The notes: generated from the letters alone by a model not told the origin. DNA of 64,000 bases from Streptomyces olivoverticillatus (GCF_014203555.1 NZ_JACHJH010000004.1:310001-374000); one strand, 5' to 3'. Positions 8,997 to 18,366 are shown, counted from the first letter of the stretch. Translations and numbers: made by a program.

Positions 8997-10157
8997 ATGC
9001 GGCGTTCGTATCGTCCTATCTTTTCCTCTTCGGGCGGCCGTGTCCGGCAGGCACGCCGGAGCGGCGGAGCGGCTTTGTGCGCGCTGTGCATCGCCGTCAC
9101 CTCGCCCGTGCCCGTCGCCCCGGAGGCGGCCGCCTTCGTACGGGCGCCCCACCGGCTCGTACGCATCAGCTCCGAGGTGGTCCGGCTGACGCAGGAGGCC
9201 GGGCGCGCGCGGCAGCGCTACGAGCGCGGGGCGCGCGCGGCGAAGGAGCAGAAGAGGCGGGCCGAGCACGTGACCCAGCTGCTGCGTGGGCAGCGGTTCG
9301 TGTCGGCGGTGCTGCACCAGGACGCGGGGGCCGTCGCCCGGGCGCAGTACCGCACCGGAGGGATCACTGTCGCGGTCGACGACGAGGGCGACGTCGACCC
9401 GTTCGCACTGCTGGAGCGGCAGTCCTTCGAGATGGGCCGCAGGGAGCGGCTGGCGTGGATGATGGCCGCGACCGACAGCAAGAGCCAGGCGCTCGCGTCC
9501 GACGAGGAGACGACGGTGCGGGCCTGGCACGCGCTCGACGAGGACGCCGAACAGCTGCGGACGGAGAAGCGCGCCGTCGACGAGCGGCTGGCCGAGGCCC
9601 GCGACGAGCTGAACGCGGCGGCGGGGGCGGCGGTGGAGTCCGGGAAGTGCGCACCGGTCGACCTCGCGGAGGTGGACGGCGCCCCCGGCGCCCAGGGCGA
9701 CGAGGCGGGCCGGGACGGCCGGACACCGGCGGACCGGGAGGCCGTCTCCGAGAGCGGCTGGACGCGGCCGGTGCTGGACTACGAGCTGACCGCCGGTTTC
9801 GGGGGTCACGGGTCGCACTGGTCGGGCGGGCACTCGGGCCAGGACTTCGCCGTCCCCGCCGGCACGCCCGTGCGCGCGGTGGGCGACGGGACGGTGGTGA
9901 CGGCGGGGTGCGGCGGTGCCTTCGGCATCAGCATGGTGATCCGGCACGACGACGGCTGGTACTCGCAGTACGCACACCTTGCGGCGCCCTTCGCCGAACC
10001 GGGCCACCGGGTGCACGCGGGCGAATGGATCGGATTGTCGGGGACCACCGGGAACTCCACCGGCCCGCACCTGCACTTCGAGATCCGTACGACCCCGGAG
10101 TTCGGTTCCGCCGTCGAGCCGGTGGAGTGGCTGCGCAACCGCGGCGTGCACCTATAG
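8997..10157 (+). CDS. Secreted M23-family (LytM) metallopeptidase
   Basis: Exported peptidase of 386 residues that probably cuts peptidoglycan cross-bridges. The N-terminus is Arg-rich, then hydrophobic and Ala-rich to about residue 46, ending PEAAA, which fits a signal peptide. A charged central region (about 60-210, rich in Glu, Arg and Ala) probably forms a coiled coil. The M23 domain follows at about 260-386 with HSGQDFAVPAGTPV (first zinc His and Asp) and GPHLHFEI (HxH), all catalytic residues being present. It stands alone and converges on a HAD hydrolase gene. Confidence 0.9.
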   Translation: MRRSYRPIFSSSGGRVRQARRSGGAALCALCIAVTSPVPVAPEAAAFVRAPHRLVRISSEVVRLTQEAGRARQRYERGARAAKEQKRRAEHVTQLLRGQRFVSAVLHQDAGAVARAQYRTGGITVAVDDEGDVDPFALLERQSFEMGRRERLAWMMAATDSKSQALASDEETTVRAWHALDEDAEQLRTEKRAVDERLAEARDELNAAAGAAVESGKCAPVDLAEVDGAPGAQGDEAGRDGRTPADREAVSESGWTRPVLDYELTAGFGGHGSHWSGGHSGQDFAVPAGTPVRAVGDGTVVTAGCGGAFGISMVIRHDDGWYSQYAHLAAPFAEPGHRVHAGEWIGLSGTTGNSTGPHLHFEIRTTPEFGSAVEPVEWLRNRGVHL

Positions 10158-10184
10158 GGCCGCGGGTACGCCCGTAGCGGGCCG

Positions 10185-11045
10185 CTAGAGGCCGTGCAGG
10201 ATCTGCTCGATGACGGCCGCCACGCCGTCCTCGGTGTTGGCCGCCGTGCGGTGCGTGGTGGCTGCCAGCACCTCGGGGTGGGCGTTGGCCATCGCGTACG
10301 AGGTGCCCGCCCAGGAGAGCATCTCCAGGTCGTTGGGCATGTCCCCGAAGGCCACGACTTCCTCGGGCGAGATCCCGCGCTCGGCGCAGCACCGGGCCAG
10401 CGTGCTCGCCTTGCTGACGCCCAGGCCGCTGATCTCCAGCAGCGCGGTCGGGCTGGACCGGGTGAAGGAGCCGTGCTCCCCGGCCGCCATGCGGGCCAGG
10501 CCCAGGAAGTCGTCGGGTGCGAGCTCGGGGTGGAAGGCGAGCAGTTTGACGATGGGGTCGTCGTGGTTCTCGACGCTGTGCAGCAGCTCCTCCGCCGAGG
10601 CGATCCGGGAGCCCGGGTCGAGCTGGAAGGGCGGGTAGTGCGGCTCGTAGTGCACGCCCGAGGTGCGCTCCACGGCGAAGGAGGCGGCGGGGGCGGCGAT
10701 GCGCAGGGCGCGCACGATGGCGAGGGCGGCGGCGGGCTCCAGCGGGCGGACCTCGACGAACCGGCCGCCGTCGTGCAGGTCGGCGACGACGGCACCGTTG
10801 GCGCAGATCGCCAGGCCGTGCCCGTGCACGTGGTCGCGGACGACGTCCATCCAGCGGGCCGGGCGGCCGGTGACGAAGAAGACCTCGATGCCGGCCGCCT
10901 CGGCGGCGGCCAGGGCCGCGACGGTGCGCTCGGACACCGTCTTGTCGTCGCGCAGCAGGGTGCCGTCGAGATCGGTGGCGATCAGCCGGGGAGTGGCGGC
11001 TGTCCGGCGGACGGCCGGGGTCTCGGGCTCGGTAGCTGAAGTCAC
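10185..11045 (-). CDS. HAD-superfamily (Cof-type, HAD-IIB) phosphatase
   Basis: Predicted cytosolic sugar- or nucleotide-phosphate phosphatase of 286 residues. Motif I is DLDGTLL with the two catalytic Asp, and the C-terminal [13 protein letters not shown] supplies the Mg-binding acidic residues. I chose the GTG start (VTSATEP) because the only longer option begins with TTG and has no ribosome site. The paralogue at 27690-28499 shares the same [12 protein letters not shown] opening and architecture. Substrate cannot be told from sequence. Confidence 0.88.
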   Translation of the reverse strand: MTSATEPETPAVRRTAATPRLIATDLDGTLLRDDKTVSERTVAALAAAEAAGIEVFFVTGRPARWMDVVRDHVHGHGLAICANGAVVADLHDGGRFVEVRPLEPAAALAIVRALRIAAPAASFAVERTSGVHYEPHYPPFQLDPGSRIASAEELLHSVENHDDPIVKLLAFHPELAPDDFLGLARMAAGEHGSFTRSSPTALLEISGLGVSKASTLARCCAERGISPEEVVAFGDMPNDLEMLSWAGTSYAMANAHPEVLAATTHRTAANTEDGVAAVIEQILHGL

Positions 11046-11203
11046 GGGCCCATTCTCGTTCACCCGCCGGGCCGGGGCGTACAAACGTACGGAGCGGGGA
11101 CGTTCTTGAGCCGTGCCGACGGGGGCGCGGGGAGGGCCGTCCGGGGGCGGGCGGTCCTCCCCCGGAGCGCGGCCTGTCGGACCCGGCGCCTACGCTCGGT
11201 GGC

Positions 11204-12103
11204 ATGCACTTGAGCACCGTGATCCTTCCCGACCGCCGCTGGGCCGAGGGCGGCCGTGCGTCCTGGCAGCGTGCCGAGGAGCTGGGCTTCCACACCGCCT
11301 ACACCTACGACCACCTGTCCTGGCGCACCTTCCGGGACGGGCCGTGGTTCGGTGCCGTGCCGACCCTGACGGCGGCGGCCGGGGTGACGTCACGGATGCG
11401 GCTGGGCACCCTGGTGACCTCTCCGAACTTCCGCCACCCGGTGACGCTGGCCAAGGAGCTCATCTCTCTGGACGACATCTCGGGCGGGCGCATCACGCTC
11501 GGCATCGGCGCCGGCGGCTCCGGGTTCGACGCGACGGCCCTGCTGGCGGGCGGCCGGGAGCCGTGGACGCCGCGGGAGCGGGCGGATCACTTCGGCGAGT
11601 TCGTGCCGCTGCTGGACCGGCTGCTGACCGAGGACGTCGTCTCCCACGAGGGCAAGCACTACTCCGCCCACGAGGTGCGCAACATCCCCGGCTGTGTGCA
11701 GCGGCCGCGGCTGCCTTTCGCGGTCGCCGCCACGGGCCCGCGCGGCATGCGGCTCGCGGCCCGGCACGGGCAGGCGTGGGTGACCACCGGGGACCCGAAG
11801 CTCTTCGAGAGCGGTACGCCGGAGCAGTCGCGGGCGGCGATCGCGGGGCAGCTGGAGCGGCTCGGCGGGATCTGCGCCGAGGCCGGCCGGGACGTGGGCG
11901 AGCTGCGCAAGGTGATGCTCACGGGCTTCACCCCGGACCGTCCGCTGGAGTCCTTCGACGCCTTCGTCGACTTCGCCGGGGCGCATGCGGAACTGGGGAT
12001 CGAGGAGATCGTGGTGCACTGGCCGATCGCCGACTCCATGTTCGCGGCGGACTTCGCGGTGTTCGAGAAGATCGCGACGGAGGGGCTCGCACAGCTCGGC
12101 TGA
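11204..12103 (+). CDS. LLM-class flavin/F420-dependent oxidoreductase
   Basis: Luciferase-like TIM-barrel oxidoreductase of 299 residues. Family features are the N-terminal strand, the YDHLSWR segment, the LGTLVTSPNFRHP block and GRITLGIGAGG, which in relatives contacts the FMN or F420 cofactor. Many streptomycete members use F420, but the cofactor cannot be settled here. It stands alone between a divergent HAD gene and htpX, and I see no clue to the substrate. Confidence 0.85.
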   Translation: MHLSTVILPDRRWAEGGRASWQRAEELGFHTAYTYDHLSWRTFRDGPWFGAVPTLTAAAGVTSRMRLGTLVTSPNFRHPVTLAKELISLDDISGGRITLGIGAGGSGFDATALLAGGREPWTPRERADHFGEFVPLLDRLLTEDVVSHEGKHYSAHEVRNIPGCVQRPRLPFAVAATGPRGMRLAARHGQAWVTTGDPKLFESGTPEQSRAAIAGQLERLGGICAEAGRDVGELRKVMLTGFTPDRPLESFDAFVDFAGAHAELGIEEIVVHWPIADSMFAADFAVFEKIATEGLAQLG

Positions 12104-12223
12104 GGTTTTCCGCCTCGGCGGAGATTTCTCGGTGGAGGATTTACGCCCGTCACACGGCGGCGAGAGGGAGAATCGGGTCAGAGGCACGTACCGGACACGG
12201 TCCGCAGAGCCTTGGAGGCCGCC

Positions 12224-13126
12224 ATGCAAGGCACCCGATTCGCCCCCGACCGAGGCCTGACCACCCGCATGGTGAGCACGATGTTCTTCATCGGGCTGCT
12301 CTATGTGGTCTTCGTCGGCGTGCTGGTGGTGCTGCTGCGCGGCGCCTGGCCGATCGTCCTGATCCTGGCGGGCACCCTGTTCGTCGCCCAGTTCTGGTTC
12401 AGCGACCGGATCGCGGCTTTCGGCATGGGCGCCCGTGAGGTCACCCCGCAGGAGGCGCCCGAGCTGCACGGCGCGGTCGACCGGCTGTGCGCACTGGCGG
12501 ACATGCCCAAGCCGCGCGTGGCCGTCGCCGACAGCGATGTGCCCAATGCCTTCGCCACCGGCCGCAACCGGAACAACGCCCTGGTGTGCGCGACGACCGG
12601 GCTGCTGCGCAGGCTGGAGCCGGAGGAGCTCGAAGGCGTGCTGGCGCACGAGCTGTCGCACGTGGCCCACCGTGACGTGGCGGTGATGACCATCGCCTCC
12701 TTCCTGGGCGTGCTGGCCGGGGTCGTCACCCGCATCGGACTGTGGGGCGGGCTGCGCCGCGTCGGCGGCCGCGACAGCAGCACCGCCGTCCTGATGGTGG
12801 TGATTCCGCTGGTCAGCGCCGTCGTCTACGTCATCAGCTTCCTGCTCACCCGGCTGCTCTCGCGCTATCGCGAGCTGTCCGCGGACCGCGCGGCCGCGCT
12901 GCTGACGGGCCGGCCGTCGGCGCTGGCCTCCGCGCTGACCAAGGTGACCGGAGATATTGCCCGGATCCCGACGCGCGATCTGCGCCGGGCGGAGCCGTTC
13001 AACGCCTTCTACTTCGCGCCTGCCTTCTCCACGGAGAGCCTGAACAGGCTGCTGTCCTCGCACCCGACGCTGGAGCAGCGGCTGGACCAGCTCGGCCGGA
13101 TATCGGCCCGGCTCGGCCGCGCTTGA
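12224..13126 (+). CDS. htpX: HtpX-like M48 membrane zinc metallopeptidase
   Basis: Membrane protease of 300 residues for quality control of membrane proteins. Two hydrophobic helices lie at about 15-60. The zinc motif LAHELSHVAHRD (HExxH) follows, then two more hydrophobic segments and a downstream ELSADRAAA that supplies the third, Glu zinc ligand. The ATG start is set by GGAGG 5 nt upstream; an in-frame TTG 12 nt earlier lacks a site. It is followed 34 bp later by pspAB, a pairing I recall as recurrent in actinomycetes and associated with phage-shock/membrane-stress function. Confidence 0.92.
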   Translation: MQGTRFAPDRGLTTRMVSTMFFIGLLYVVFVGVLVVLLRGAWPIVLILAGTLFVAQFWFSDRIAAFGMGAREVTPQEAPELHGAVDRLCALADMPKPRVAVADSDVPNAFATGRNRNNALVCATTGLLRRLEPEELEGVLAHELSHVAHRDVAVMTIASFLGVLAGVVTRIGLWGGLRRVGGRDSSTAVLMVVIPLVSAVVYVISFLLTRLLSRYRELSADRAAALLTGRPSALASALTKVTGDIARIPTRDLRRAEPFNAFYFAPAFSTESLNRLLSSHPTLEQRLDQLGRISARLGRA

Positions 13127-13160
13127 GACCGCGTGTCCTCCCCGGAAGGAGCTGGTGCCC

Positions 13161-13754
13161 ATGGGTTTCCTGGACGTCATCCTCGGCCGCAGCAAGCCGG
13201 TCCGCCCGGATCTCGACCAGCTCTTCGCGCTGCCCTCGGCCGCCGTCACCCTCCAGGCCGGGGCGGGCTTCACGCCCACCGGGCTGGGGTCGGTGTGCTT
13301 CGCGAGCGTCGAGGGCGGCGCCTTCGACCGGATCCGGGAAGGGGTGCAGGAGCTGCTGGACACGGATACGGGCCACGGCGGGGTCCCCGTGGAGTTCAGC
13401 CGGGACGACTACGGCTACACCTGGCTGCTCGCGCGGCAGCCGGCGGACGCCGCCGACGGCGCCGCCACCCTGGTCAACGACCTGCACGCGGTCAACTCTG
13501 CGCTGCAGGACGGCGGTTTCGGTTCGCAGTTGCTCTGCTCGCTGATGGGCTTTCGCGACGCCGGGCAGCGGTCGCTGGCGCTCGTCTACCTCTACAAGCG
13601 CGGCACTTTCTACCCTTTCGCGCCCGTGGCGGGCGGGGGCGACAAGCGGGACAACGGGCTGGAGCTCCAGGTGCGGGCCCTGCTGGCGGACGACCTGCGG
13701 ATCGAGAAGGACCTGGGCCGCTGGTTCCCGGTGTGGGGAGCACCGGGCCTGTGA
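13161..13754 (+). CDS. pspAB: PspA-associated protein PspAB
   Basis: Soluble protein of 197 residues that I recognise as the PspAB family, starting MGFLDVILGRSKPV. No catalytic motif is visible, and the fold is probably alpha/beta with a conserved RWFPVWG-type tail. The ATG at 13161 is preferred because GGAAGGAG lies 9 nt upstream; a GTG two codons earlier is too close. The tandem with htpX suggests a joint response to envelope stress, although pspA itself is not in this window. Confidence 0.82.
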   Translation: MGFLDVILGRSKPVRPDLDQLFALPSAAVTLQAGAGFTPTGLGSVCFASVEGGAFDRIREGVQELLDTDTGHGGVPVEFSRDDYGYTWLLARQPADAADGAATLVNDLHAVNSALQDGGFGSQLLCSLMGFRDAGQRSLALVYLYKRGTFYPFAPVAGGGDKRDNGLELQVRALLADDLRIEKDLGRWFPVWGAPGL

Positions 13755-13761
13755 GGCCGGC

Positions 13762-14301
13762 TCACCCGGCCCGGCCGGTGTGCGGCTGCCCCTCGATCTG
13801 CTCGGCGGCCCAGCGGGCCCACTCCTCGTACATGGCGCTGAAGCGCAGCCCGTACTCCAGGGCCAGGCGGCCGTTGACCGACAGCGGGTCGTCGCCCCAG
13901 TCGACCACGCCCTCCAGCTCTTCCAGCGCGGCGTGGCGCTCGGCGGCGCGGCCGGCTTCGGTGGAGAGATAGGCGACGGCCTCCAGGGGGGTGAGGAGGT
14001 TGAGGAAGAAGACCCGGAGCATGGCGTCGCTGCGGCGCACCCGCTCGGGCTCGGTCTCGGTGAGCCAACGGCGCAGCTCGACGAGGCCCTCCTCGGTGAT
14101 CGCGTATTCCTTACGCCCCCGCGGGCCTTCCGCGGCGACCTTGAGCAGGCCGGACTTCGCGAGCTTGCCGAGCTCTCCGTAGACCTGGCTCTGGGTCGCG
14201 GGCCACACGTTGGAGAGCGATGTCTCGAACCGCTTCATCAGGTCGTATCCACTGGCGGGCCGGTCGGCCAGCAGGCCCAGCATCGCGTGTCTCAGGCTCA
14301 T
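13762..14301 (-). CDS. PadR-family transcriptional regulator
   Basis: PadR regulator of 179 residues. The N-terminal winged helix is clear (MLGLLADRPASGYDLMKRFE, then SQVYGELGKLAKSGLL and RGRKEYAITEEG). The longer C-terminal region is the helical dimerisation/effector part (Vir_act_alpha_C type). It is divergent from the membrane-protein gene at 14427, with a nested inverted repeat between them, so it probably represses both that gene and itself. Confidence 0.92.
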   Translation of the reverse strand: MSLRHAMLGLLADRPASGYDLMKRFETSLSNVWPATQSQVYGELGKLAKSGLLKVAAEGPRGRKEYAITEEGLVELRRWLTETEPERVRRSDAMLRVFFLNLLTPLEAVAYLSTEAGRAAERHAALEELEGVVDWGDDPLSVNGRLALEYGLRFSAMYEEWARWAAEQIEGQPHTGRAG

Positions 14302-14312
14302 GCCTCCACTCT

Positions 14313-14375
14313 ACATTCCGATGTTGACAGGTCAAGGCTAGACCTTCTACTTTTGATATGTCAGAGTTGGAATGT
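14313..14375. promoter_or_regulatory. Divergent promoter and nested inverted repeat, candidate PadR operator
   Basis: Left arm ACATTCC-N5-TGACA (14313-14329) recurs in inverted orientation at the right (TGTCA-N5-GGAATGT, ending 14375). The two blocks have the same 5-nt gap in both arms. Rightward promoter elements TTGACA (14324-14329) and TACTTT, 18 nt apart, fall inside it. On the other strand CTGACA and TAGCCT (matching TAGNNT), also 18 nt apart, could serve the PadR gene. Binding would therefore cover both promoters. Confidence 0.6.
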
Positions 14376-14426
14376 CGGTTGGAGCGGCCAACCACAGGCC
14401 CGCCCGTCGTCGGCTGAGGAGACCTC

Positions 14427-14984
14427 ATGAACTACCTGCGCGGCTTCATCCCCTGGATCGCCTTCGCGGTCGTGTCCTCGGCCGGCTGGCAGTGGGGAGC
14501 GGTCACCGCCCTCGTCATCGGCATCGCCCTGCTGGTCAAGGACCACAAGGCCGGCGTCGCGGGCGATTCGCTGATCCTGGAGCGCAGCACGGTCGTCTTC
14601 TTCGCGGGCCTGGCCGTGCTGGCCTTCGCCCTGCCGCACAGCGGGCTGCGGGCCTACTCCGGCGCCCTGGCGCTGGGCTGGCTCGCCCTCACCGCGTGGG
14701 CCACGCTCGCCATCGGCCGGCCCTTCACCACCGGCATAGCCAAGCAGCAGGCGCCCCGTGAGGTGTGGGACACCCCGGTCTTCCGCCGGATCAATGTGGT
14801 GATCACCGCCGCCTGGGCCGCCGCCTTCACGCTGACCGCCGCCGCCCTGACCGCCGTCTACGCGAGCCACCTCGGCAGCGGGGTCTCCATCCCGGTCCAG
14901 GTCGCCGGATTCGTCCTGCCCGCCGTGTTCACCGCCCGCTACCCCGACCGCGTCCGCGCCCGCCTGGCCCAGGCGGGCCGGTAA
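14427..14984 (+). CDS. Integral membrane protein of unknown function
   Basis: Protein of 185 residues with five or six hydrophobic segments and a central loop (KQQAPREVWDTPVFRRIN). I do not recognise a named family. The ATG start follows GAGGAGACCTC. Its divergent arrangement with the PadR gene and the shared operator suggest it is the regulator's main target. PadR targets are often membrane transporters or lipid-related proteins, but no transport motif is visible. Confidence 0.8.
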   Translation: MNYLRGFIPWIAFAVVSSAGWQWGAVTALVIGIALLVKDHKAGVAGDSLILERSTVVFFAGLAVLAFALPHSGLRAYSGALALGWLALTAWATLAIGRPFTTGIAKQQAPREVWDTPVFRRINVVITAAWAAAFTLTAAALTAVYASHLGSGVSIPVQVAGFVLPAVFTARYPDRVRARLAQAGR

Positions 14985-15062
14985 GCGCGACGGCCGGTCA
15001 CCACGACGGCAGCCCAGCCGACACCCCGCCACCGCACAGCCGGACTCGCAGGAGGTTCGCCG

Positions 15063-16418
15063 ATGACGACCGACCCCGCCCATCTCGCCGGTAACTTCGC
15101 CCCCGTCCAGGAGGAGCTGACCGCCTACGAGCTTCCGGTCACCGGAGCGATTCCGCCCGAGCTCACCGGCTGGTACGTGCGCAACGGCCCCAACCCGCAG
15201 GACGCCGCCTCAAGTCACTGGTTCTTCGGCGACGGCATGGTCCACGGCGTGCGCCTGGAAGGCGGCCGTGCCACCGCGTACCGCAACCGCTGGGTCCGCA
15301 CCTCGACCTTCACCCGCGGCGCCCGGATCTACGACGAAGAGGGCAACCACGACCTCACCGCGGGGCGCGCCAACACCCATGTGGTGCGGCACGCCGGGCG
15401 CACCCTCGCCCTGGTGGAGTCCTCCTTCCCGTACGAGCTGGACTTCCGCCCCGGCCGCGAGCTGGGCACGCTCGGGCCGCACGACTTCGACGGCCGGCTG
15501 ACCACGCCGATGACCGCCCACCCCAAGACCTGCCCGGACACCGGCGAGCTGCACTTCTTCGGCTACGGCGGACTCACCGCGCCGTATCTGACCTACCACC
15601 GGGCCGACGCATCAGGCGAGTTGACGGTCAGCAGGCCGGTGGACGTTCCGGCGCACACGATGATGCACGACTTCCATCTCACCGCCGGGCACGTGATCTT
15701 CATGGACCTGCCCATCGTCTTCGATCTGGAGCGGGCCCAGCAGCGCGGCGGCGGGATGCCCTACGGCTGGGATCCCGACTACGGCGCCCGGCTGGGGGTG
15801 CTGCGGCGCGACGACCCCCACGGCGAGGTGCGCTGGCTGCCCATCGACCCCTGCTACGTCTTCCACGCGCTCAACGCCCACGACGAGAGCGACGGGACGG
15901 GCGAGCGGATCGTGCTCCACGTCGTGCGATATCCGCACTTCTACGCGAGCCCCGACCTCGGCCCCGCCATGCCCGCGCTGTGGCGCTGGACCGTCGATCT
16001 GACCCGGGGGACGGTCGCCGAGGAGCAGCTGGACGACCAGCCGTGCGAGTTCCCCCGGATCGACGACCGGCTGGCCGGGCACGCCGCGCGGTTCGGCCAT
16101 GTCACCGTCGCACCCCCTCCCGGGGTGGACGAGGTGCGCGGTGAGCTGGTCCGTTACGACCTGCACTCGGGTTCGGCGGCCCGGCACGTCTTCGGGCCGG
16201 GGCGCACCCCCGCCGAGGCCTCGTTCGCTCCCGCCGACGGCATACCCGGCGGGTCCGGCTGGCTGCTCAGCTATGTCCACGATGCGGCCACCGACACCAG
16301 CGACCTGGTCGTACTCGACGCCGGAGACCTCGCCGCGCCGCCCGTGGCCACCGTCCATCTGCCGCAGCGGGTGCCCTACGGCTTCCACGGCAACTGGCTG
16401 CCGGATCCGGCTGGTTAG
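15063..16418 (+). CDS. Carotenoid cleavage oxygenase (RPE65/CCD family)
   Basis: Non-heme iron dioxygenase that cleaves double bonds in carotenoids or related stilbenoids. The 451 residues form the family's seven-bladed propeller, and the four iron-binding His are visible: His153 (TAHPKT), His202 (MHDFHLT), His268 (VFHALN) and His442 (GFHGNW). The opening WYVRNGPNPQ and FGDGMVHGV are family hallmarks. The start follows AGGAGG. No carotenoid biosynthetic genes are in the window, so the substrate is unknown. Its 3' end overlaps the convergent MerR gene by 4 nt. Confidence 0.93.
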   Translation: MTTDPAHLAGNFAPVQEELTAYELPVTGAIPPELTGWYVRNGPNPQDAASSHWFFGDGMVHGVRLEGGRATAYRNRWVRTSTFTRGARIYDEEGNHDLTAGRANTHVVRHAGRTLALVESSFPYELDFRPGRELGTLGPHDFDGRLTTPMTAHPKTCPDTGELHFFGYGGLTAPYLTYHRADASGELTVSRPVDVPAHTMMHDFHLTAGHVIFMDLPIVFDLERAQQRGGGMPYGWDPDYGARLGVLRRDDPHGEVRWLPIDPCYVFHALNAHDESDGTGERIVLHVVRYPHFYASPDLGPAMPALWRWTVDLTRGTVAEEQLDDQPCEFPRIDDRLAGHAARFGHVTVAPPPGVDEVRGELVRYDLHSGSAARHVFGPGRTPAEASFAPADGIPGGSGWLLSYVHDAATDTSDLVVLDAGDLAAPPVATVHLPQRVPYGFHGNWLPDPAG

Positions 16419-17431
16419 CCGCCGGGGAGCAGGGCGTCCATGGTGCGGGCCGACACCTCGCGGTCGGCGGCGGCCGCTATGAACGCCGCCACGTTCTCCG
16501 GGCCGACCAGGGCGCGCACCGACCGCACGGTCCGGGCGGGCAGCCGCACCTGCTCCGCGGGCACCTCGTCGGTGGCGGCGGTCCGATCGACGGGGGTTTC
16601 GGCGGGTGCTTCGACGGGCGGTTCGAGAGCGGCCGCCGCCGAAGGGGCCGCGTCGCCCAGGTGATCACGGAGGAAGCGCGTGGCCAAGGTCCGCATGGCG
16701 CGGGCGAGTTCGGCGTCGACGGTCTGCTGGGCGAGCGGGCGCAGCCGCCGCACCAGCGCGGCCGCTTCCTCGGCCTCCTCGTCGGTCGGCGGATGATCGA
16801 GGTACTGGAGGAAGACGTGCTCGGTGGTGAAGTGGAGGAAGCGCGCGGCAATGTGCTCGACATGGGTGCGGAGCTCCCGCAGGTGCCCCGAGATAGCGAG
16901 CAAGGGCACCCCGGCGGCGTGGAGTTCGGCCGCGACGGCCAGCTCCTGCGGGCTGGGCACGAGGAACTGGTCCGGCGAGGACGGCAGCCGGACCAGGACG
17001 CCGAGCCCCACCGCGTCCTCGATCGCCGCGTCGTCCGTGGTGCCGCCGAACGCCTCGCGCAGCTCGGCACGGCTGATCCGGCCGGTCTCCTCGTCGCTCC
17101 ACGGGCCGTCGACTTCGGCGACCAGCCCGAGGACACCGCGCAGCCCCCGGCCGGTGTTCCAGGCTTCCAGCAGCTCCTTGATGCTGGCCAGGGTGTAGCC
17201 GCGGTCGAGGAGGGCGGCGATCTGGCGGAGCCGGGACAGATGGGTGTCCCGGTAGACGTTGGCCCGCCCGCGCCGCTCGGGCTTGGGCAGCAGCCCCCGG
17301 TCCTGGTAGGCGCGGATGGTGCGCACGGTGGCGCCGCTGTGATGGGCGAGGTCCTCGATGCGGTATTCGGCGGTGGCCGTCGCGGGGGAGGCCGGGCCGG
17401 GGAATCCGGTCTCCGGGGCGTGGTCGGGCAA
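16415..17431 (-). CDS. MerR-family transcriptional regulator
   Basis: Regulator of 338 residues, long for MerR. The N-terminal winged helix is typical (YRIEDLAHHSGATVRTIRAY, GLLPKPERRGRANVY, LRQIAALLDRGYTLASI). A large helical C-terminal region of unknown role follows, without the metal-binding Cys cluster of classic MerR. The TTG start is supported by AAGGAG 7 nt upstream, and that site overlaps the TAA stop of the preceding gene, so translation is probably coupled. It is the last gene of a four-gene minus-strand operon and probably controls it. Confidence 0.88.
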   Translation of the reverse strand: MPDHAPETGFPGPASPATATAEYRIEDLAHHSGATVRTIRAYQDRGLLPKPERRGRANVYRDTHLSRLRQIAALLDRGYTLASIKELLEAWNTGRGLRGVLGLVAEVDGPWSDEETGRISRAELREAFGGTTDDAAIEDAVGLGVLVRLPSSPDQFLVPSPQELAVAAELHAAGVPLLAISGHLRELRTHVEHIAARFLHFTTEHVFLQYLDHPPTDEEAEEAAALVRRLRPLAQQTVDAELARAMRTLATRFLRDHLGDAAPSAAAALEPPVEAPAETPVDRTAATDEVPAEQVRLPARTVRSVRALVGPENVAAFIAAAADREVSARTMDALLPGG

Positions 17432-17442
17432 GGTGTCGCTCC

Positions 17443-18345
17443 TTACGAAAGGGCCGCGCGGCCAATCGCGCCCGCCGCGGACCGTGCCGCGGGTGAGGTC
17501 GCCAGATAGTCCACGGCTCTGCGCAGCGACCCCTCCTTCGAGGGATGGTACGACCGCCGGAAGTAGCGGGGCACGGCCCCGCCCAGCTCGCGCCAGCTGG
17601 GCAGCAGCCCCTTGCCTATGGCCCGGTTGTGCTCGCGCATCGAATAGCGCAGCCGGCCGGCCAGCCGTGGGTCGTTGCGCAGCAGGTGGATCGTGCCCGA
17701 CCGCCACAGATAAGCGAGCACCGGTGCGGTGATCGCCATGCCCAGCAGCCGCCGGGCGTAGCGCGCGGGGTCCTCGCCGCCGCAGTGCTCGTACATGTCG
17801 AAGGCCACCGCGCGGTGCTCGACCTCCTCCGCGCCGTGCCAGCGCAGCAGGTCCAGCATGACCGGGTCCGGCCCGGCCGCGTCGAGCCCGTCCGCGTCGA
17901 GCACCCAGTTGCCCAGCACGGCGGTGAACTGTTCCACCGCGGCGATCACCGACAGCCGGAAGCGCAGCCACTCCTCGGGCGACAGGCGCAGGCCGAACGG
18001 CGGCTTCTCGCCGAGCAGGACGTCGAAGAGGAAGTCGACCTGCCGGAGGTAGGGGCCCGTGTCCAGCCCTTGGGCCGCGAGGTGGTCGAGCACATAGGAG
18101 TGCTGCAGGCTGTGGGTGGCCTCCTGGCCCATGAACCCCTTGACGTCACGGAGCAGTTCCTCGTCCCGCACGAGGGGCAGGGCCTCTTTGAAGACCTTGA
18201 CGAACCACCGCTCCCCGGCGGGAAGCAGCAGGTGCAGGACGTTGATGACATGGGTGGCCGTGGGCTCATCCGGTATCCAGTGCAGCGGGGTCGTCCGCCA
18301 GTCGAACGAGACACGTCTGGGGGCTATGCGGTAGTCGTGGCTCAT
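17443..18345 (-). CDS. Metal-dependent hydrolase of the PF10118 type
   Basis: All-helical protein of 300 residues that I assign to the predicted metal-dependent hydrolase family PF10118. Likely di-metal ligands are in GQEATHSLQH and in HGAEEVEHRAVAFD, which look like the paired ExxH motifs of ferritin-like di-iron carboxylate proteins. It sits between an EphD-like hydrolase/SDR fusion and the MerR gene, 21 and 11 bp away, so it is in the same transcript. The reaction is unknown; the operon suggests lipid or xenobiotic oxidation. Confidence 0.8.
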   Translation of the reverse strand: MSHDYRIAPRRVSFDWRTTPLHWIPDEPTATHVINVLHLLLPAGERWFVKVFKEALPLVRDEELLRDVKGFMGQEATHSLQHSYVLDHLAAQGLDTGPYLRQVDFLFDVLLGEKPPFGLRLSPEEWLRFRLSVIAAVEQFTAVLGNWVLDADGLDAAGPDPVMLDLLRWHGAEEVEHRAVAFDMYEHCGGEDPARYARRLLGMAITAPVLAYLWRSGTIHLLRNDPRLAGRLRYSMREHNRAIGKGLLPSWRELGGAVPRYFRRSYHPSKEGSLRRAVDYLATSPAARSAAGAIGRAALS

Positions 18346-18366
18346 GTGAAGGCTCCTTGTGCGGGG

